Source of the DNA: Paracoccus marcusii
GTDB taxonomy: Bacteria > Pseudomonadota > Alphaproteobacteria > Rhodobacterales > Rhodobacteraceae
Length of the DNA: 64,000 nucleotides
Direction: 5' to 3'
NCBI RefSeq assembly: GCF_028621715.1
Contig: NZ_CP117466.1
Location: 2,926,501 to 2,990,500 of the forward strand
In this document: positions 44,339 to 53,499 of the stretch, one piece after another
Layout of the letters: every line of letters begins with the position of its first letter
Position numbering within the stretch: position 1 is the stretch's first letter
Position numbers and translations under genes: made by a program
Notes under the pieces: generated by a model
Seen by the model: only the letters and a program-made list of their open reading frames with translations
Database searches by the model: none
Told to the model about the DNA's origin: nothing

Positions 44339-45838
44339 CTACAGCACCGCGCCGATCTGCCAGGGCAGAAACTCGTGGTCGCCCAGACCCAGGGCCTCGC
44401 TTCGGGTGACCTGGCCCGAGGCGGTGCGCAGGATCAGATCGACGATCTGGCGGCCCTTGTCGTCAAGGCTGACGCCGGACAGCACGTCGCCGCAGTTCAG
44501 GTCCATGTCGTCGCGCATTGCGGCGAACAGGGCATCGTTCGTCGCCAGCTTGAGGGTCGGCGCGGGTTTCGACCCGAAGGCCGATCCCCGCCCGGTGGTG
44601 AACACGATCAGCTGGGCCCCCCCGGCGATCTGACCCGTGGCCGAGACCGGGTCGTAACCCGGCGTGTCCATGAAGTTCAGGCCCGGCGCGGTGATGGGTT
44701 CGGCATAATCCAGCACGGCGTTCAGCGGCGTGGCGCCCGCCTTGGCCACCGCGCCCAGGGATTTCTCAAGGATCGTCGTCAGCCCGCCCGCCTTGTTTCC
44801 GGGGCTGGGATTGTTGTCCAGCGAGGCACCGTTCATCGCGGCATACCCCTCCCACCAGCGCAGGCGTGCCAGCAGACGGTCGGCCAATGCGGGGTCGGCG
44901 GCGCGGTCCAGCAGCAGGCGTTCCGCGCCGTGGATCTCGGGCGTCTCGGACAGCACGACCGATGCGCCCTGCGCGGCCAGGATATCGCAGGCCACCCCAA
45001 GTGCCGGGTTTGCCGTGATGCCCGAAAATCCGTCCGACCCGCCGCATTGCAGCCCGATCCGCAGGGCCGATGCCGGGGCGGGTGCGCGCGTCACCGCATT
45101 GACCTGCGGCAGCATCTGGCGGACACGGGCCTTGATGGCGTCGATGGTCGCGCGGGTGCCACCGTTGTCCTGGATCGTCAGCCCGTGAAAGCGCGCGGCC
45201 TGTCCCAGCTCCTGCTTCATGCGGGCGATCTGCATCACCTCGCAGCCCAGCCCTACGAACAGTGCGGCCCCGACGTTCGGGTGCCCGGCATGCCCGGTCA
45301 GCACCCGCTGCAGCGCGATCCAGCCCGGTCCGCTGTCGGCCATTCCGCAGCCCGATCCATGGGCAAAGGCCACCACCCCGTCGACATTCGGATAATCGGC
45401 CAGCGCGCCCTCGGCCTGCAATTCGTCGGCGGCGCGGCGGATGACCGTCGCCGAACAGTTGACCGTCGCCACCAGCGCCACGAAGTTGCGCGTGCCGACC
45501 TGTCCGCCGTCGCGGTGATAGCCCTGAAACTGCAATTCCCGCCCGCGATGCCGGTCAAGAGCCGCCCGCGCGGCCGCAAGCCCGGCGCCGGGGGTCTGGT
45601 CGCGGTCGTGATCGCCAAAGGCCAGGTTGTGGCTGTGAACGTGGTCGCCCGCCGCGATGTCGCAGGTGGCATAGCCGATGACCTGCCCGTACTTCACCAC
45701 CGCCGCCCCCCGCGCGATGTCCGCGCGGGCGATCTTGTGTCCAGCAGGCGCCACGCCGCGCGTGGTCAGGATGGCGACGGTGTCCGACGGGTTCAGGACC
45801 AGCGGTTCAGCCACTTGCGGCGACCCGCGCGCCATCAC
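44339..45838 (-). CDS. uxaA: altronate dehydratase
   Basis: Dehydrates D-altronate to KDG in galacturonate catabolism. 499 aa. An N-terminal SAF domain (about 12-85, NPSDTVAILTTRGVAPAGHK) and the large dehydratase domain with RDGGQVGTRNFVALVATVNC, AHGSGCGM, LQCGGSDGFSGITANPALG, and VIFTTGRGSAFGSKPAPT-like C-terminal signature. ATG 45838 overlaps the reductase gene by 32 bases; a GTG at 45814 is an alternative. Last gene of the nine-gene operon. Confidence 0.92.
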   Translation of the reverse strand: MMARGSPQVAEPLVLNPSDTVAILTTRGVAPAGHKIARADIARGAAVVKYGQVIGYATCDIAAGDHVHSHNLAFGDHDRDQTPGAGLAAARAALDRHRGRELQFQGYHRDGGQVGTRNFVALVATVNCSATVIRRAADELQAEGALADYPNVDGVVAFAHGSGCGMADSGPGWIALQRVLTGHAGHPNVGAALFVGLGCEVMQIARMKQELGQAARFHGLTIQDNGGTRATIDAIKARVRQMLPQVNAVTRAPAPASALRIGLQCGGSDGFSGITANPALGVACDILAAQGASVVLSETPEIHGAERLLLDRAADPALADRLLARLRWWEGYAAMNGASLDNNPSPGNKAGGLTTILEKSLGAVAKAGATPLNAVLDYAEPITAPGLNFMDTPGYDPVSATGQIAGGAQLIVFTTGRGSAFGSKPAPTLKLATNDALFAAMRDDMDLNCGDVLSGVSLDDKGRQIVDLILRTASGQVTRSEALGLGDHEFLPWQIGAVL

Positions 45839-47231
45839 GCACCAGCCTGGTCAGCGCATCGCTCAGCTCCGCGCGGAACCCCGCATCGTCGCGCAGCACG
45901 GCGGGAAAGACCTGCGACAGGGCCAGGAACCCGTCGACCGTCGCCGCCGGATCGTCGCGCCACAGCGCGGCCATCTGCGGGGCCAGCGGGTCCTTGACCT
46001 CGATCGCCCCGCCCGCCTCGTCGCGCCCCGAGGCATAGCGCATCCAGGCCGCCACGGCCAAGGTCAGCCCCGGTACGGGCCGCCCGGCGGCGCGGCCTTC
46101 GGCGATGGTGCCAAGGATGCGCTGCGGCAGCTTCTGGCTGCCGTCCATGGCAATCTGCCAGGTCCGGTGACGGATCGCCGGATTGGCATAGCGCGCCGCC
46201 AGCGCGTCGGCATAGGCCACAAGGTCGGTGCCCGGCGGCGGCGTCAGCGCCGGGATGATCTCGGACCGCCACAGACGGTCGACGAATTGCGCCATCACCG
46301 GGTCGGCCATCGTGTCGGCGATGGTCTGATGCCCGGCCAGATAGCCCAGATAGGCCAGGCTGGAATGGGTGCCGTTCAGCATCCGCAGCTTCATGTGCTC
46401 GAACGGCGTCACGTCGTCGACCAGCTGCACGCCGACCGCGCCAAGGTCCGGGCGGCCGTTGCAGAACCGGTCCTCGACCACCCATTGGCGGAAGGGTTCG
46501 TGCATCACCGGGGCCTCGTCGCGCCGGCCCGTCAGGGTCTCGACCCGGTCCAGATCGGCGGGCGTGGTGGCCGGAACGATGCGGTCGACCATGGTCGAGG
46601 GGAAGGCCCCTTGCGCCTCGATCCAGGCGGCCAGATCGGGGTCGATCAGCCGCGCCAGGTCCAGCACGACGCCACGCACGACATGGCCGTTTTCCGGCAG
46701 GTTGTCGCAGCACAGCACGGTGAAGGGCGGGATACCGGCCGCGCGGCGCGCCTGCAGGGCCCGGACCAGAAAACCCGGCGCCGATCTGGGCAGCGGATTG
46801 TCCAGATCATGGCGGATGTCGGGGTGATCGGCGTTCAGCCGCCCCGTGGAAGGCTCATGGCAATAGCCCTTTTCGGTGACCGTCAGGCTGACGATTCGCA
46901 CCGCGGGTGCGATCATCGCGTCCAGCACGGCCTGGGGGTTTTCCGGCGCGACCAGAACGTCGCGCAGCACGGTGACGACCTGCGCGGTCTCTCCCTCCGG
47001 TCCCAGCTGCAGCGCGGTATAGGCCCAGCCCTGCGGGGCCAGCCGGTCGCGCGTGCCGGGCGATTGCAACGACACGCCGATGATGCCCCAGTCACCGCCC
47101 GAAGCCGCCATGGCCTGTTCGACATAGATGGCGCCATGCGCGCGAAAGAACGCGCCAAGGCCCAGATGGACGATGCCCGCGGGTGCGGCGGACGGGGTAT
47201 GGTGCAATCTAGCGGGCAAGCCAGCCTCCAT
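45807..47231 (-). CDS. uxuB: fructuronate reductase/mannitol dehydrogenase family oxidoreductase
   Basis: NAD-dependent long-chain polyol dehydrogenase, 474 residues from ATG 47231 (overlaps kduD by 23 bases; a TTG at 47207 is possible). N-terminal GIVHLGLGAFFRAHGAIYVE, then SLTVTEKGYC, CDNLPENG, and MVDRIVPATT in order, as in UxuB and mannitol dehydrogenases. UxuB makes mannonate, UxaB makes altronate. Because the adjacent dehydratase is UxaA (altronate) and no UxuA is present, this UxuB-like enzyme may in fact reduce tagaturonate. Confidence 0.85.
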   Translation of the reverse strand: MEAGLPARLHHTPSAAPAGIVHLGLGAFFRAHGAIYVEQAMAASGGDWGIIGVSLQSPGTRDRLAPQGWAYTALQLGPEGETAQVVTVLRDVLVAPENPQAVLDAMIAPAVRIVSLTVTEKGYCHEPSTGRLNADHPDIRHDLDNPLPRSAPGFLVRALQARRAAGIPPFTVLCCDNLPENGHVVRGVVLDLARLIDPDLAAWIEAQGAFPSTMVDRIVPATTPADLDRVETLTGRRDEAPVMHEPFRQWVVEDRFCNGRPDLGAVGVQLVDDVTPFEHMKLRMLNGTHSSLAYLGYLAGHQTIADTMADPVMAQFVDRLWRSEIIPALTPPPGTDLVAYADALAARYANPAIRHRTWQIAMDGSQKLPQRILGTIAEGRAAGRPVPGLTLAVAAWMRYASGRDEAGGAIEVKDPLAPQMAALWRDDPAATVDGFLALSQVFPAVLRDDAGFRAELSDALTRLVRDGARVAASG

Positions 47232-47949
47232 CGACGTTGAGGATCGCGCCGTTGACGTAATCGGACGCGGGCGCGGCCAGGAACACGGCGGTCTGGGCGA
47301 TATCCTCGGGGCGACCCCACCGGCCCGCGGGGATGCGCTCCAGGATGGCACGGCTGCGGTCGGGATCGGCGCGCAGTGCCTGCGTGTTGTTCGTCTCGAT
47401 ATAGCCCGGGGCGATGGCGTTGACGTTCAGCCCGCGCCCGGCCCATTCGTTGGCCATCAGCTTGGTCAGCCCCGCCACGCCATGTTTCGACGCGGTATAG
47501 GACGGCACCCGGATGCCGCCCTGAAAGGACAGCAGCGACGCGATGTTGATGATCTTGCCCCTTCCCCGTGGCAGGGCGGCGCGTGCAAAGGCCTGGCAGG
47601 TGAAGAACAGCGCCTTGGCGTTCACGTCCATCACCGCGTCCCAATCGGCCTCGGTGAAATCGACCGCATCGTCGCGGCGGATGATGCCCGCATTGTTCAC
47701 CAGGATGTCGATCGGCTGGTCCGCGAACACGTCGCGCGCCGCCATCGGATCGGCGAAATCCAAGGTCAGCGACCGCCCCGCCTTGTCAGACACCTGGCCC
47801 ATCATCGCCACCGTCTCGGCGCAGTCGCGCCGGCCGCTGGCGATCACGTCCGCCCCGGCCTGCGCCAAGGCCACGGCGATGGCCTGACCGATGCCGGTGT
47901 TCGCGCCGGTGACCAGGGCTGTGCGTCCCTCAAGGGAAAAGGGGGTCAC
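47209..47949 (-). CDS. kduD: 2-dehydro-3-deoxy-D-gluconate 5-dehydrogenase (SDR)
   Basis: NAD-dependent short-chain dehydrogenase converting 2,5-diketo-3-deoxygluconate to KDG, the step after KduI. 246 aa. TGANTGIGQAIAVALAQAG, VNNAGIIRRDDAVDFTEADW, and YTASKHGVAGLTKLMANEWA (Tyr/Lys site) match KduD, and the EADWDAVMDVNAKALFFTCQ segment is typical. ATGA overlap with kduI supports the assignment. Confidence 0.93.
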   Translation of the reverse strand: MTPFSLEGRTALVTGANTGIGQAIAVALAQAGADVIASGRRDCAETVAMMGQVSDKAGRSLTLDFADPMAARDVFADQPIDILVNNAGIIRRDDAVDFTEADWDAVMDVNAKALFFTCQAFARAALPRGRGKIINIASLLSFQGGIRVPSYTASKHGVAGLTKLMANEWAGRGLNVNAIAPGYIETNNTQALRADPDRSRAILERIPAGRWGRPEDIAQTAVFLAAPASDYVNGAILNVDGGWLAR

Positions 47950-48770
47950 CGCAGGTCCTCCGGCTGGATGAAGTCCATGTCGGTGTAATCGACATTGTCC
48001 CCCGCCATCGCCCAGATGAAGGTGTATTCGCCAATGCCCGCGCCGGAATGGATCGACCAGGTCGGCGACAGCACCGCCTGTTCGTTGGCCACGAACAGGT
48101 GGCGCGTCTCTTGCGGTTCGCCCATCAGGTGCAGGACGCGCGATTCCGGCGCCATGCCGTGATAAAGGTATGCCTCCATCCGGCGGTCATGGACATGGGC
48201 GGGAATGGTGTTCCAGACCGACCCCTCCTGCAACGAGGTATAGCCCAGCACCAGTTGGCAGCTTTCCATGACCAGCGGGTGGATGAACTGTTTGATGACG
48301 CGCTTGTTCGAGGTCGCGGTCGCGCCCATCTCGACCTTCTTGGCCTGATCGACGGTGATCAGCCGATGCGGCAGCGCGCGATGCGCAGGCGCCGAGGTGA
48401 TGTAGAACCGCCCCCCGCTCGAAAACGTCACCGCCCCCGCACCCATGCCCAGATACAGCACGTCGCCATTGGCCATGTCCCAGCCCTGCCCCGCAGCCTC
48501 TACCCGGCCCGGCCCGCCAATATTGACGATGCCCATCTCGCGGCGGTCCAGAAAGCTGGGCGTGCGGGTCTCGTCGATGGCGTCCAGGGTCAGGGGCGCC
48601 CCGTCCGGCACCGCACCGCCAACCACGAAGCGGTCGTAATGCGTATAGGTCAGGCGAATGTGACCGGCGGCGAACAGACCCTCGACCAGGAAATGCTGCC
48701 GCAGCTGGGCGGTGTCCATGCCGCGGGCGTGGTCCGGGTGGATCGCGTGGCGGGTTTCGACATGCGTCAT
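47946..48770 (-). CDS. kduI: 5-dehydro-4-deoxy-D-glucuronate isomerase
   Basis: Zn-dependent cupin-type isomerase of unsaturated-uronate catabolism (5-keto-4-deoxyuronate to 2,5-diketo-3-deoxygluconate). 274 aa. Typical start THVETRHAIHPDHARGMDTA then LRQHFLVEGLFAAGHIRLTY, metal-site segment WNTIPAHVHDRRMEAYLYHG, and C-terminal IHSGAGIGEYTFIWAMAGDN with MDFI. ATG 48770 is the canonical start and has a weak ribosome site. Confidence 0.96.
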   Translation of the reverse strand: MTHVETRHAIHPDHARGMDTAQLRQHFLVEGLFAAGHIRLTYTHYDRFVVGGAVPDGAPLTLDAIDETRTPSFLDRREMGIVNIGGPGRVEAAGQGWDMANGDVLYLGMGAGAVTFSSGGRFYITSAPAHRALPHRLITVDQAKKVEMGATATSNKRVIKQFIHPLVMESCQLVLGYTSLQEGSVWNTIPAHVHDRRMEAYLYHGMAPESRVLHLMGEPQETRHLFVANEQAVLSPTWSIHSGAGIGEYTFIWAMAGDNVDYTDMDFIQPEDLR

Positions 48771-48781
48771 CAGGGGTCCTT

Positions 48782-49063
48782 TCACAGAAAATCGTCGCGG
48801 CGGGGGGTGAAGCTGTCGATCAGCACACCCTCCTCCAGGCACAGGCAGCCGTGTTCGGCGCCCGAGGGAATGATGAAGGCATCGCCGGGCCCGACCTCGG
48901 ACGGCTGGCCGTCGATGGTGAAGCGGTAGCGGCCCGACTGAACATAGGTCGACTGCACATGCGGATGGCTGTGCAGCGCGCCCCGGTCGCCCGCCGCAAA
49001 GGCAAAGCGGACGACCATCAGGTCCGGCGCATGGGCTAGGACGGAGCGGACGGGATCGGTCAT
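48782..49063 (-). CDS. kdgF: KdgF-type cupin of unsaturated-uronate catabolism
   Basis: 93-residue single-domain cupin. HSHPHVQSTYVQSGRYRFTI, EVGPGDAFIIPSGAEHGC, and the end IDSFTPRRDDFL are the KdgF pattern, including the two metal-binding His of HSHPH and the late EH. KdgF linearises 4,5-unsaturated monouronates from pectin or alginate to the open-chain keto form used by KduI. GGAGGTG ribosome site before ATG 49063. Its presence next to kduI/kduD indicates that the operon handles lyase-generated oligouronide products as well as free uronates. Confidence 0.9.
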   Translation of the reverse strand: MTDPVRSVLAHAPDLMVVRFAFAAGDRGALHSHPHVQSTYVQSGRYRFTIDGQPSEVGPGDAFIIPSGAEHGCLCLEEGVLIDSFTPRRDDFL

Positions 49064-49076
49064 TGCGACACCTCCA

Positions 49077-50357
49077 TCAGCGGAATACGGAGGGCAGCCA
49101 CAGCGACAGCGCCGGGACATAGGTGACCAGCATCAGCGTGGCGAAGGCCGCGCCGTAGAACGGCCAGATCGTGCGCATCGCCTGCCAGATGCTGATGCGG
49201 CCCACCGCGCAGCCCACGAACAGCACCGCGCCGACGGGCGGCGTGCACAGGCCGATCCCCAGGTTCAGGATCATGATGACCCCGAAATGCACCGGATCGA
49301 CACCGAAGGCGGTGGCGACCGGCAGAAAGATCGGCGTAGTGATGACGATCAGCGGCGACATGTCCATGAACGTCCCCAGGATCAGAAGGACAATGTTGAT
49401 CATCAACAGGATCACGATGGGGTTGCTGGAGACGCTCTGCAGGATCTCGACCAGCTGTGTCGGCACGCGCAGATAGGCCAGAAGCCAGCCGAAGCAGGCC
49501 GCGCAACCGATCACCAGCAGCACCATGGCGGTAGTGCGCACAGCACCCTTGGTCGCCTCGACGAATTCGGACCAGGGCAGGCTGCGATAGACCAGGGCCG
49601 TCACCAGCAGCGCATAGACCACCGCCACGTTCGAGGATTCGGACGCCGTGAACCAGCCCGACCGCACGCCCCCGAAGATGATCGCGATCAGGATCAGGCC
49701 GGGCATGGCGGACACGAACAGCGCGCCCAGCATCCGAAGGCCCGGGAACGGCTCGGTCGGATAGCCCTTCCGGCGCGCGACCCACCAGGCGGTGACCATC
49801 AGCGATACCGCCAGCAGCAGGCCTGGAATGATACCGGCGGTGAACAGGTCTGCGATGGACAGACGGCCCCCGGCGGCGATGGAGTAGATGATCATGTTGT
49901 GGCTGGGCGGGATCATCAGCGCGATGATGGAACTGACGACCGTGATGTTGACGGCATAGTCGACGTCGTAACCGCGCGCCTTCATCTGCGGGACCATCAG
50001 GCCGCCCACCGCGCTGGCGTCGGCCGCGGCCGATCCGGACACGCCGCCGAACATCAGCGAGGCCATGATGTTGACCTGGCCCAGCCCGCCGCGCATGTGC
50101 CCGACCATCGCACCGGCCAGCGCCACCAGGCGCCGGGCGATGTCGCCCCGCACCATCAGGTCGCCCGCGAAGATGAAGAACGGGATGGCGATCAGCGCAA
50201 AGACCGAAATGCCGCTGTTCAGGCGCTGGAACACCACCACCGGCGGCAGTCCCATATAGAGGACGGTCAGAAAGCTGGCCACGCCCAGGCAGAAGGCCAC
50301 CGGCGTGCCGATCATCAGCAGCGTCACGAAGCTGCCGAACAGGATCCACAATTCCAT
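49077..50357 (-). CDS. TRAP transporter large permease (DctM)
   Basis: 426-residue, 12-TM subunit of the uronate TRAP transporter. Start MELWILFGSFVTLLMIGTPV, signatures IASLMFGGVSGSAAADASAVG-like stretch, IPPSHNMIIYSIAAGG, LGTFMDMSPLIVITTPIFLP, and LGIGLCTPPVGAVLFVG. Located four bases after dctQ. TRAP systems are sodium driven; the context (uxaC, kdu genes) points to galacturonate/glucuronate or unsaturated uronates as substrate. Confidence 0.95.
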   Translation of the reverse strand: MELWILFGSFVTLLMIGTPVAFCLGVASFLTVLYMGLPPVVVFQRLNSGISVFALIAIPFFIFAGDLMVRGDIARRLVALAGAMVGHMRGGLGQVNIMASLMFGGVSGSAAADASAVGGLMVPQMKARGYDVDYAVNITVVSSIIALMIPPSHNMIIYSIAAGGRLSIADLFTAGIIPGLLLAVSLMVTAWWVARRKGYPTEPFPGLRMLGALFVSAMPGLILIAIIFGGVRSGWFTASESSNVAVVYALLVTALVYRSLPWSEFVEATKGAVRTTAMVLLVIGCAACFGWLLAYLRVPTQLVEILQSVSSNPIVILLMINIVLLILGTFMDMSPLIVITTPIFLPVATAFGVDPVHFGVIMILNLGIGLCTPPVGAVLFVGCAVGRISIWQAMRTIWPFYGAAFATLMLVTYVPALSLWLPSVFR

Positions 50358-50361
50358 GATC

Positions 50362-50967
50362 TCAGGTCCTTTCGCGGGGGCGCGCAGCCTTGCCGTCCAG
50401 AAGGTCATCGGCGCGCACCGCACCCGGCGCGCCGTCGACGACGCCGTCCGCGGCATCGTCCATGTCACCAAAGCGCATCGTCTTCAGCCCGGCCGCGCGG
50501 CGCAGGATGCGTTCGACCGAAAACAGCATCAGCAGGATGCCGCCCCCGATCAGCGGTGCGAAATCCCACAGGCGGGAAATGCCGATGCCCGGCACCACGC
50601 CGCTGGCCGCGCGCGCCGCCAGTTGCCAGCCGAACCACGCCATGCCGAAGCCGAAGGCCGTCACGACCACGTCGGACAGGCTGTGGAACCACGGCCGCCA
50701 GCTTTCCGGCACGACCATCAGGCCCACGTCGAACGACAGGTGGTAACCTTCCTTGACCCCCACGGCGGCGCCCAGGAAAATGAACCAGCCCATCAGCATG
50801 ACGGCGGCCGGTTCGGCCCAGAACAGGCTGGACCCCATCACGTAACGGAAGAACACCTGCGCAAAGACAAAGGCGGTCATCAGGACCAGCCCGATCCCCG
50901 CCAGCCACAAGGCCGCCTGCGCGACCGCGCCGGTCAGCGTGGCAAATCTGATCATCCCCTCGCGCAT
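50362..50967 (-). CDS. TRAP transporter small permease (DctQ)
   Basis: 201-residue four-TM subunit. TM1 at about 15-38, FFRYVMGSSLFWAEPAAVML with the conserved FxRYxxxxxxxWxEE-like pattern, and GWFIFLGAAVGVKEGYHLSF. The C-terminal ~45 residues are charged and cytoplasmic, longer than usual. ATG 50967 or an ATG four codons later is possible. Partner of DctM and DctP in the same operon. Confidence 0.92.
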   Translation of the reverse strand: MREGMIRFATLTGAVAQAALWLAGIGLVLMTAFVFAQVFFRYVMGSSLFWAEPAAVMLMGWFIFLGAAVGVKEGYHLSFDVGLMVVPESWRPWFHSLSDVVVTAFGFGMAWFGWQLAARAASGVVPGIGISRLWDFAPLIGGGILLMLFSVERILRRAAGLKTMRFGDMDDAADGVVDGAPGAVRADDLLDGKAARPRERT

Positions 50968-50980
50968 CGCGCATCCCCCG

Positions 50981-51016
50981 GAAAAGAAAAGGCCGCCCGC
51001 GAGGTCCGCGGGCGGC
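50981..51016 (-). terminator. hairpin with U-rich tail after the dctP gene
   Basis: Perfect 10-bp stem (50992-51001 with 51007-51016, loop AGGTC). On the minus-strand RNA it is followed by CCTTTTCTTTTCC (50979-50991), so it looks like a partial intrinsic terminator. Positioned between dctP and dctQ, it would make the binding protein more abundant than the permease. Confidence 0.65.
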
Positions 51017-51022
51017 GTGATG

Positions 51023-51994
51023 TCACTGGGTCGCGCGGATGCGTTCGACCAGGTCCTTGTTCTCGGGGGTGGTCACGTACTTGTCGTAGACGGGCACCAT
51101 CGCCTCGATGAACGGGGTCTTGTCGATCTCGGTGATGACCTCGGCACCGGCGGCGGTCACCTTGTCCAGCGATTCCTGTTCCTGCGCCGCCCACAGCTCG
51201 CGCTGCAGGGTCGAGGAATTCTGCGCCGCCTCGCGCAGGATCGCCTGATCCTCGGGGGTCAGCTTGTCCCAGCTGGTCTTGGACATCGCGACCAGTTCGG
51301 GAACGATCAGGTGCTCGTCCAGGGTGAAGTACTTGGCGACCTCGGCGTGGCCCGAGCTGTCATAGCTGGGAAAGTTGTTCTCGGCCCCGTCAATCACACC
51401 GGTCTGGATGCTGGAATAGACCTCTCCATAGGGCATCGGCGTGGCGTTGGCGCCAAGCGCGTCCATCATGTCGACGAACACGTCGTTCTGCATGACGCGG
51501 AACTTCATTCCCTCGAGGTCGGCGATCGACTGGATCGGCCGCTGCGAGTTGTAGAAGCTGCGCGCCCCGCCATCATACCAGGCCAGTGCCACCAGATCGC
51601 GCTCCTCGAACGCGGCGGCGATCTCCTCGCCGATGGGACCGTCCAGGACCGCGTGGCTGTGCTCGACGGACGTGAACAGATAGGGTAGCGACATGATCTG
51701 GGTGACCGGCACGATGTCGTTGAACGACCCGAAGCTGGCGCGGACCATGTCGATGACGCCGAACTGGGTCTGCTCGATCGTGTCCTTCTCCTCGCCCAGC
51801 TGGGACGACGGGAACACCTCGATGCAGATGCGGCCGTCGGTCTTCTCGCGGACCTCCTCGGCCATGGCCTTGACGCCCTCGACCGTCGGATAGCCGTCGG
51901 GATGGGTGTCGGACGACCGCAGCGTGATCTCGCAGGCGGTGGCGAAGCTGGCCGAGGCCAGCAGGCCCGCCAGGGTTGTCATCAGCAGTTTCAT
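51023..51994 (-). CDS. TRAP transporter solute-binding protein (DctP)
   Basis: 323-residue periplasmic receptor with signal peptide 1-20 (SFATA|CE). DctP features: [60 protein letters not shown] with the ligand-binding Arg in KFRV, and [20 protein letters not shown]. This last segment is typical of DctP proteins that bind uronates or sugar acids. GGGAGGA ribosome site before ATG 51994. Confidence 0.94.
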   Translation of the reverse strand: MKLLMTTLAGLLASASFATACEITLRSSDTHPDGYPTVEGVKAMAEEVREKTDGRICIEVFPSSQLGEEKDTIEQTQFGVIDMVRASFGSFNDIVPVTQIMSLPYLFTSVEHSHAVLDGPIGEEIAAAFEERDLVALAWYDGGARSFYNSQRPIQSIADLEGMKFRVMQNDVFVDMMDALGANATPMPYGEVYSSIQTGVIDGAENNFPSYDSSGHAEVAKYFTLDEHLIVPELVAMSKTSWDKLTPEDQAILREAAQNSSTLQRELWAAQEQESLDKVTAAGAEVITEIDKTPFIEAMVPVYDKYVTTPENKDLVERIRATQ

Positions 51995-52017
51995 GTTATC
52001 CTCCCAGATACAGATGC

Positions 52018-53424
52018 TCAAAGCTTGTAGGCCCGCTTGGCCAGGCCATAGGTTAGGTCGCGCGCCACCTCGGGGGCCTCGTCCTCCTCCAGACGTCCCG
52101 ATGCGACCAGGTCGGCCAGCCAGGCGCAATCGACCCTGCGCGCCACGTCGTGACGGGCCGGGATCGAACAGAAGGCGCGCGTGTCGTCGTTGAACCCCAC
52201 GGTGTTGTAGAACCCCGCCGTTTCCGTGGTCATCTCGCGAAAGCGGCGCATCCCTTCGGGGCTGTCATGGAACCACCAGGCCGGACCCAGCCGCAGGCAG
52301 GGCCAGACCCCGGCCATCGGTGCCAGTTCGCGGGCATAGGCGGTCTCGTCCAGCGTGAACAGGATCACCGTCAGGCGCGGGTCCATGCCCACCGCATTCA
52401 GCAGCGGCCGCAGCGCGGTCACGTAATCCGTGCGGCCAGGGATGTCGAAGCCCTTGTCGCGGCCGAACATCGCCAGCACGTCGTCGGAATGGTTGCGGCG
52501 CGACCCGGGGTGGATCTGCAGGACCAGCCCGTCGTCAAGGCTCATGCGCGCCATCTCGGTCAGCATGTGGCCGCGGAACGCGTCGGCCTCCTCTGCGGTG
52601 CAGGTGCCGCGCAGGGCCTTGGCGAACAGCGCAGCGGCCTGGTCGCGGGGCAGATCCTCGGTCCGGGCCGAGGCGTGGCCATGGTCACTGGACGTCGCGC
52701 CATGGTCGATGAAGAACGCCCGACGCGCCCGATGCGCGTCCAGGTATCCGTCCCAGGTCGCGGTGTCGAACCCGGTCTGCTGGCCCATCAGCGCGACATT
52801 ATCGGCGAACCCGGCCATCTCGGGGTCGATCACACCGTCCGGACGATAGGCGGTGATGACCCTGCCCCCCCAGTCGCTGTCGCGGATCATCCGATGCCAG
52901 CGCAGATCGTCGGTCGCGGCCTCGGTCGTGGCGATCGCCTCGATGTTGAAACGGTCGAACAGCGCGCGGGGCCGGAATTCGGGCCGGGCCAGGCAATCAG
53001 CGATGTGATCGTAATACCAGTCAGCCGTGTCTTCGGACAGGCGGCGGTCGATGCCGAAGACGTGCTGGAAGCTGTGGTCCAGCCACAGGCGCGACGGCGT
53101 GCCGCGAAACAGCGGATAGTGCCGCGCGAACAGCCGCCAGATGGTCCGGCCGTCCGATTCGGTCGGCCCGCCATCAGCGCGGGGCACCCCCAGGTCGGTC
53201 AGCGCCACCCCCTGCGAACACAGCATGCGGAACACGTAGTGATCGGGCGTCACGAACAGCTGCGCGGGGTCGGGAAACGCCTCGTTTTCCGCAAACCAGC
53301 GCGGATCGGTATGGCCGTGCGGGCTGACGATCGGCAGGTCGCGCACCTGTTCGTACAGCGCGCGGGCCAGATCGCGGGCGCGGCCTTGGGTCGGGAACAG
53401 GCGGTCGTCATCCAGCAGTGTCAT
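52018..53424 (-). CDS. uxaC: uronate isomerase
   Basis: Interconverts D-glucuronate/fructuronate and D-galacturonate/tagaturonate. 468 aa, as in E. coli. Amidohydrolase-fold features: [20 protein letters not shown] (the His-x-His at the N-terminus), [40 protein letters not shown], and [20 protein letters not shown]. First gene of the nine-gene operon. GGAGGGG ribosome site before ATG 53424, 33 nt from a predicted transcription start. Confidence 0.96.
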   Translation of the reverse strand: MTLLDDDRLFPTQGRARDLARALYEQVRDLPIVSPHGHTDPRWFAENEAFPDPAQLFVTPDHYVFRMLCSQGVALTDLGVPRADGGPTESDGRTIWRLFARHYPLFRGTPSRLWLDHSFQHVFGIDRRLSEDTADWYYDHIADCLARPEFRPRALFDRFNIEAIATTEAATDDLRWHRMIRDSDWGGRVITAYRPDGVIDPEMAGFADNVALMGQQTGFDTATWDGYLDAHRARRAFFIDHGATSSDHGHASARTEDLPRDQAAALFAKALRGTCTAEEADAFRGHMLTEMARMSLDDGLVLQIHPGSRRNHSDDVLAMFGRDKGFDIPGRTDYVTALRPLLNAVGMDPRLTVILFTLDETAYARELAPMAGVWPCLRLGPAWWFHDSPEGMRRFREMTTETAGFYNTVGFNDDTRAFCSIPARHDVARRVDCAWLADLVASGRLEEDEAPEVARDLTYGLAKRAYKL

Positions 53425-53463
53425 GTGATCCCCCTCCGACTCACTTGCCATTCCGCTAGTCGT

Positions 53464-53492
53464 CTAATATGCTAGTTTACAGGTTCGGTCAA
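53464..53492 (-). promoter_or_regulatory. promoter of the uronate operon with overlapping dyad
   Basis: On the minus strand -35 TTGACC (53487-53492), 17-bp spacer, -10 TATTAG (53464-53469); start about 53457. A CTAG-N12-CTAG arrangement (53456-53475) covers the -10 and the start, and could be the operator of the divergent GntR regulator at 53500. Confidence 0.55.
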
Positions 53493-53499
53493 CGCGGGG

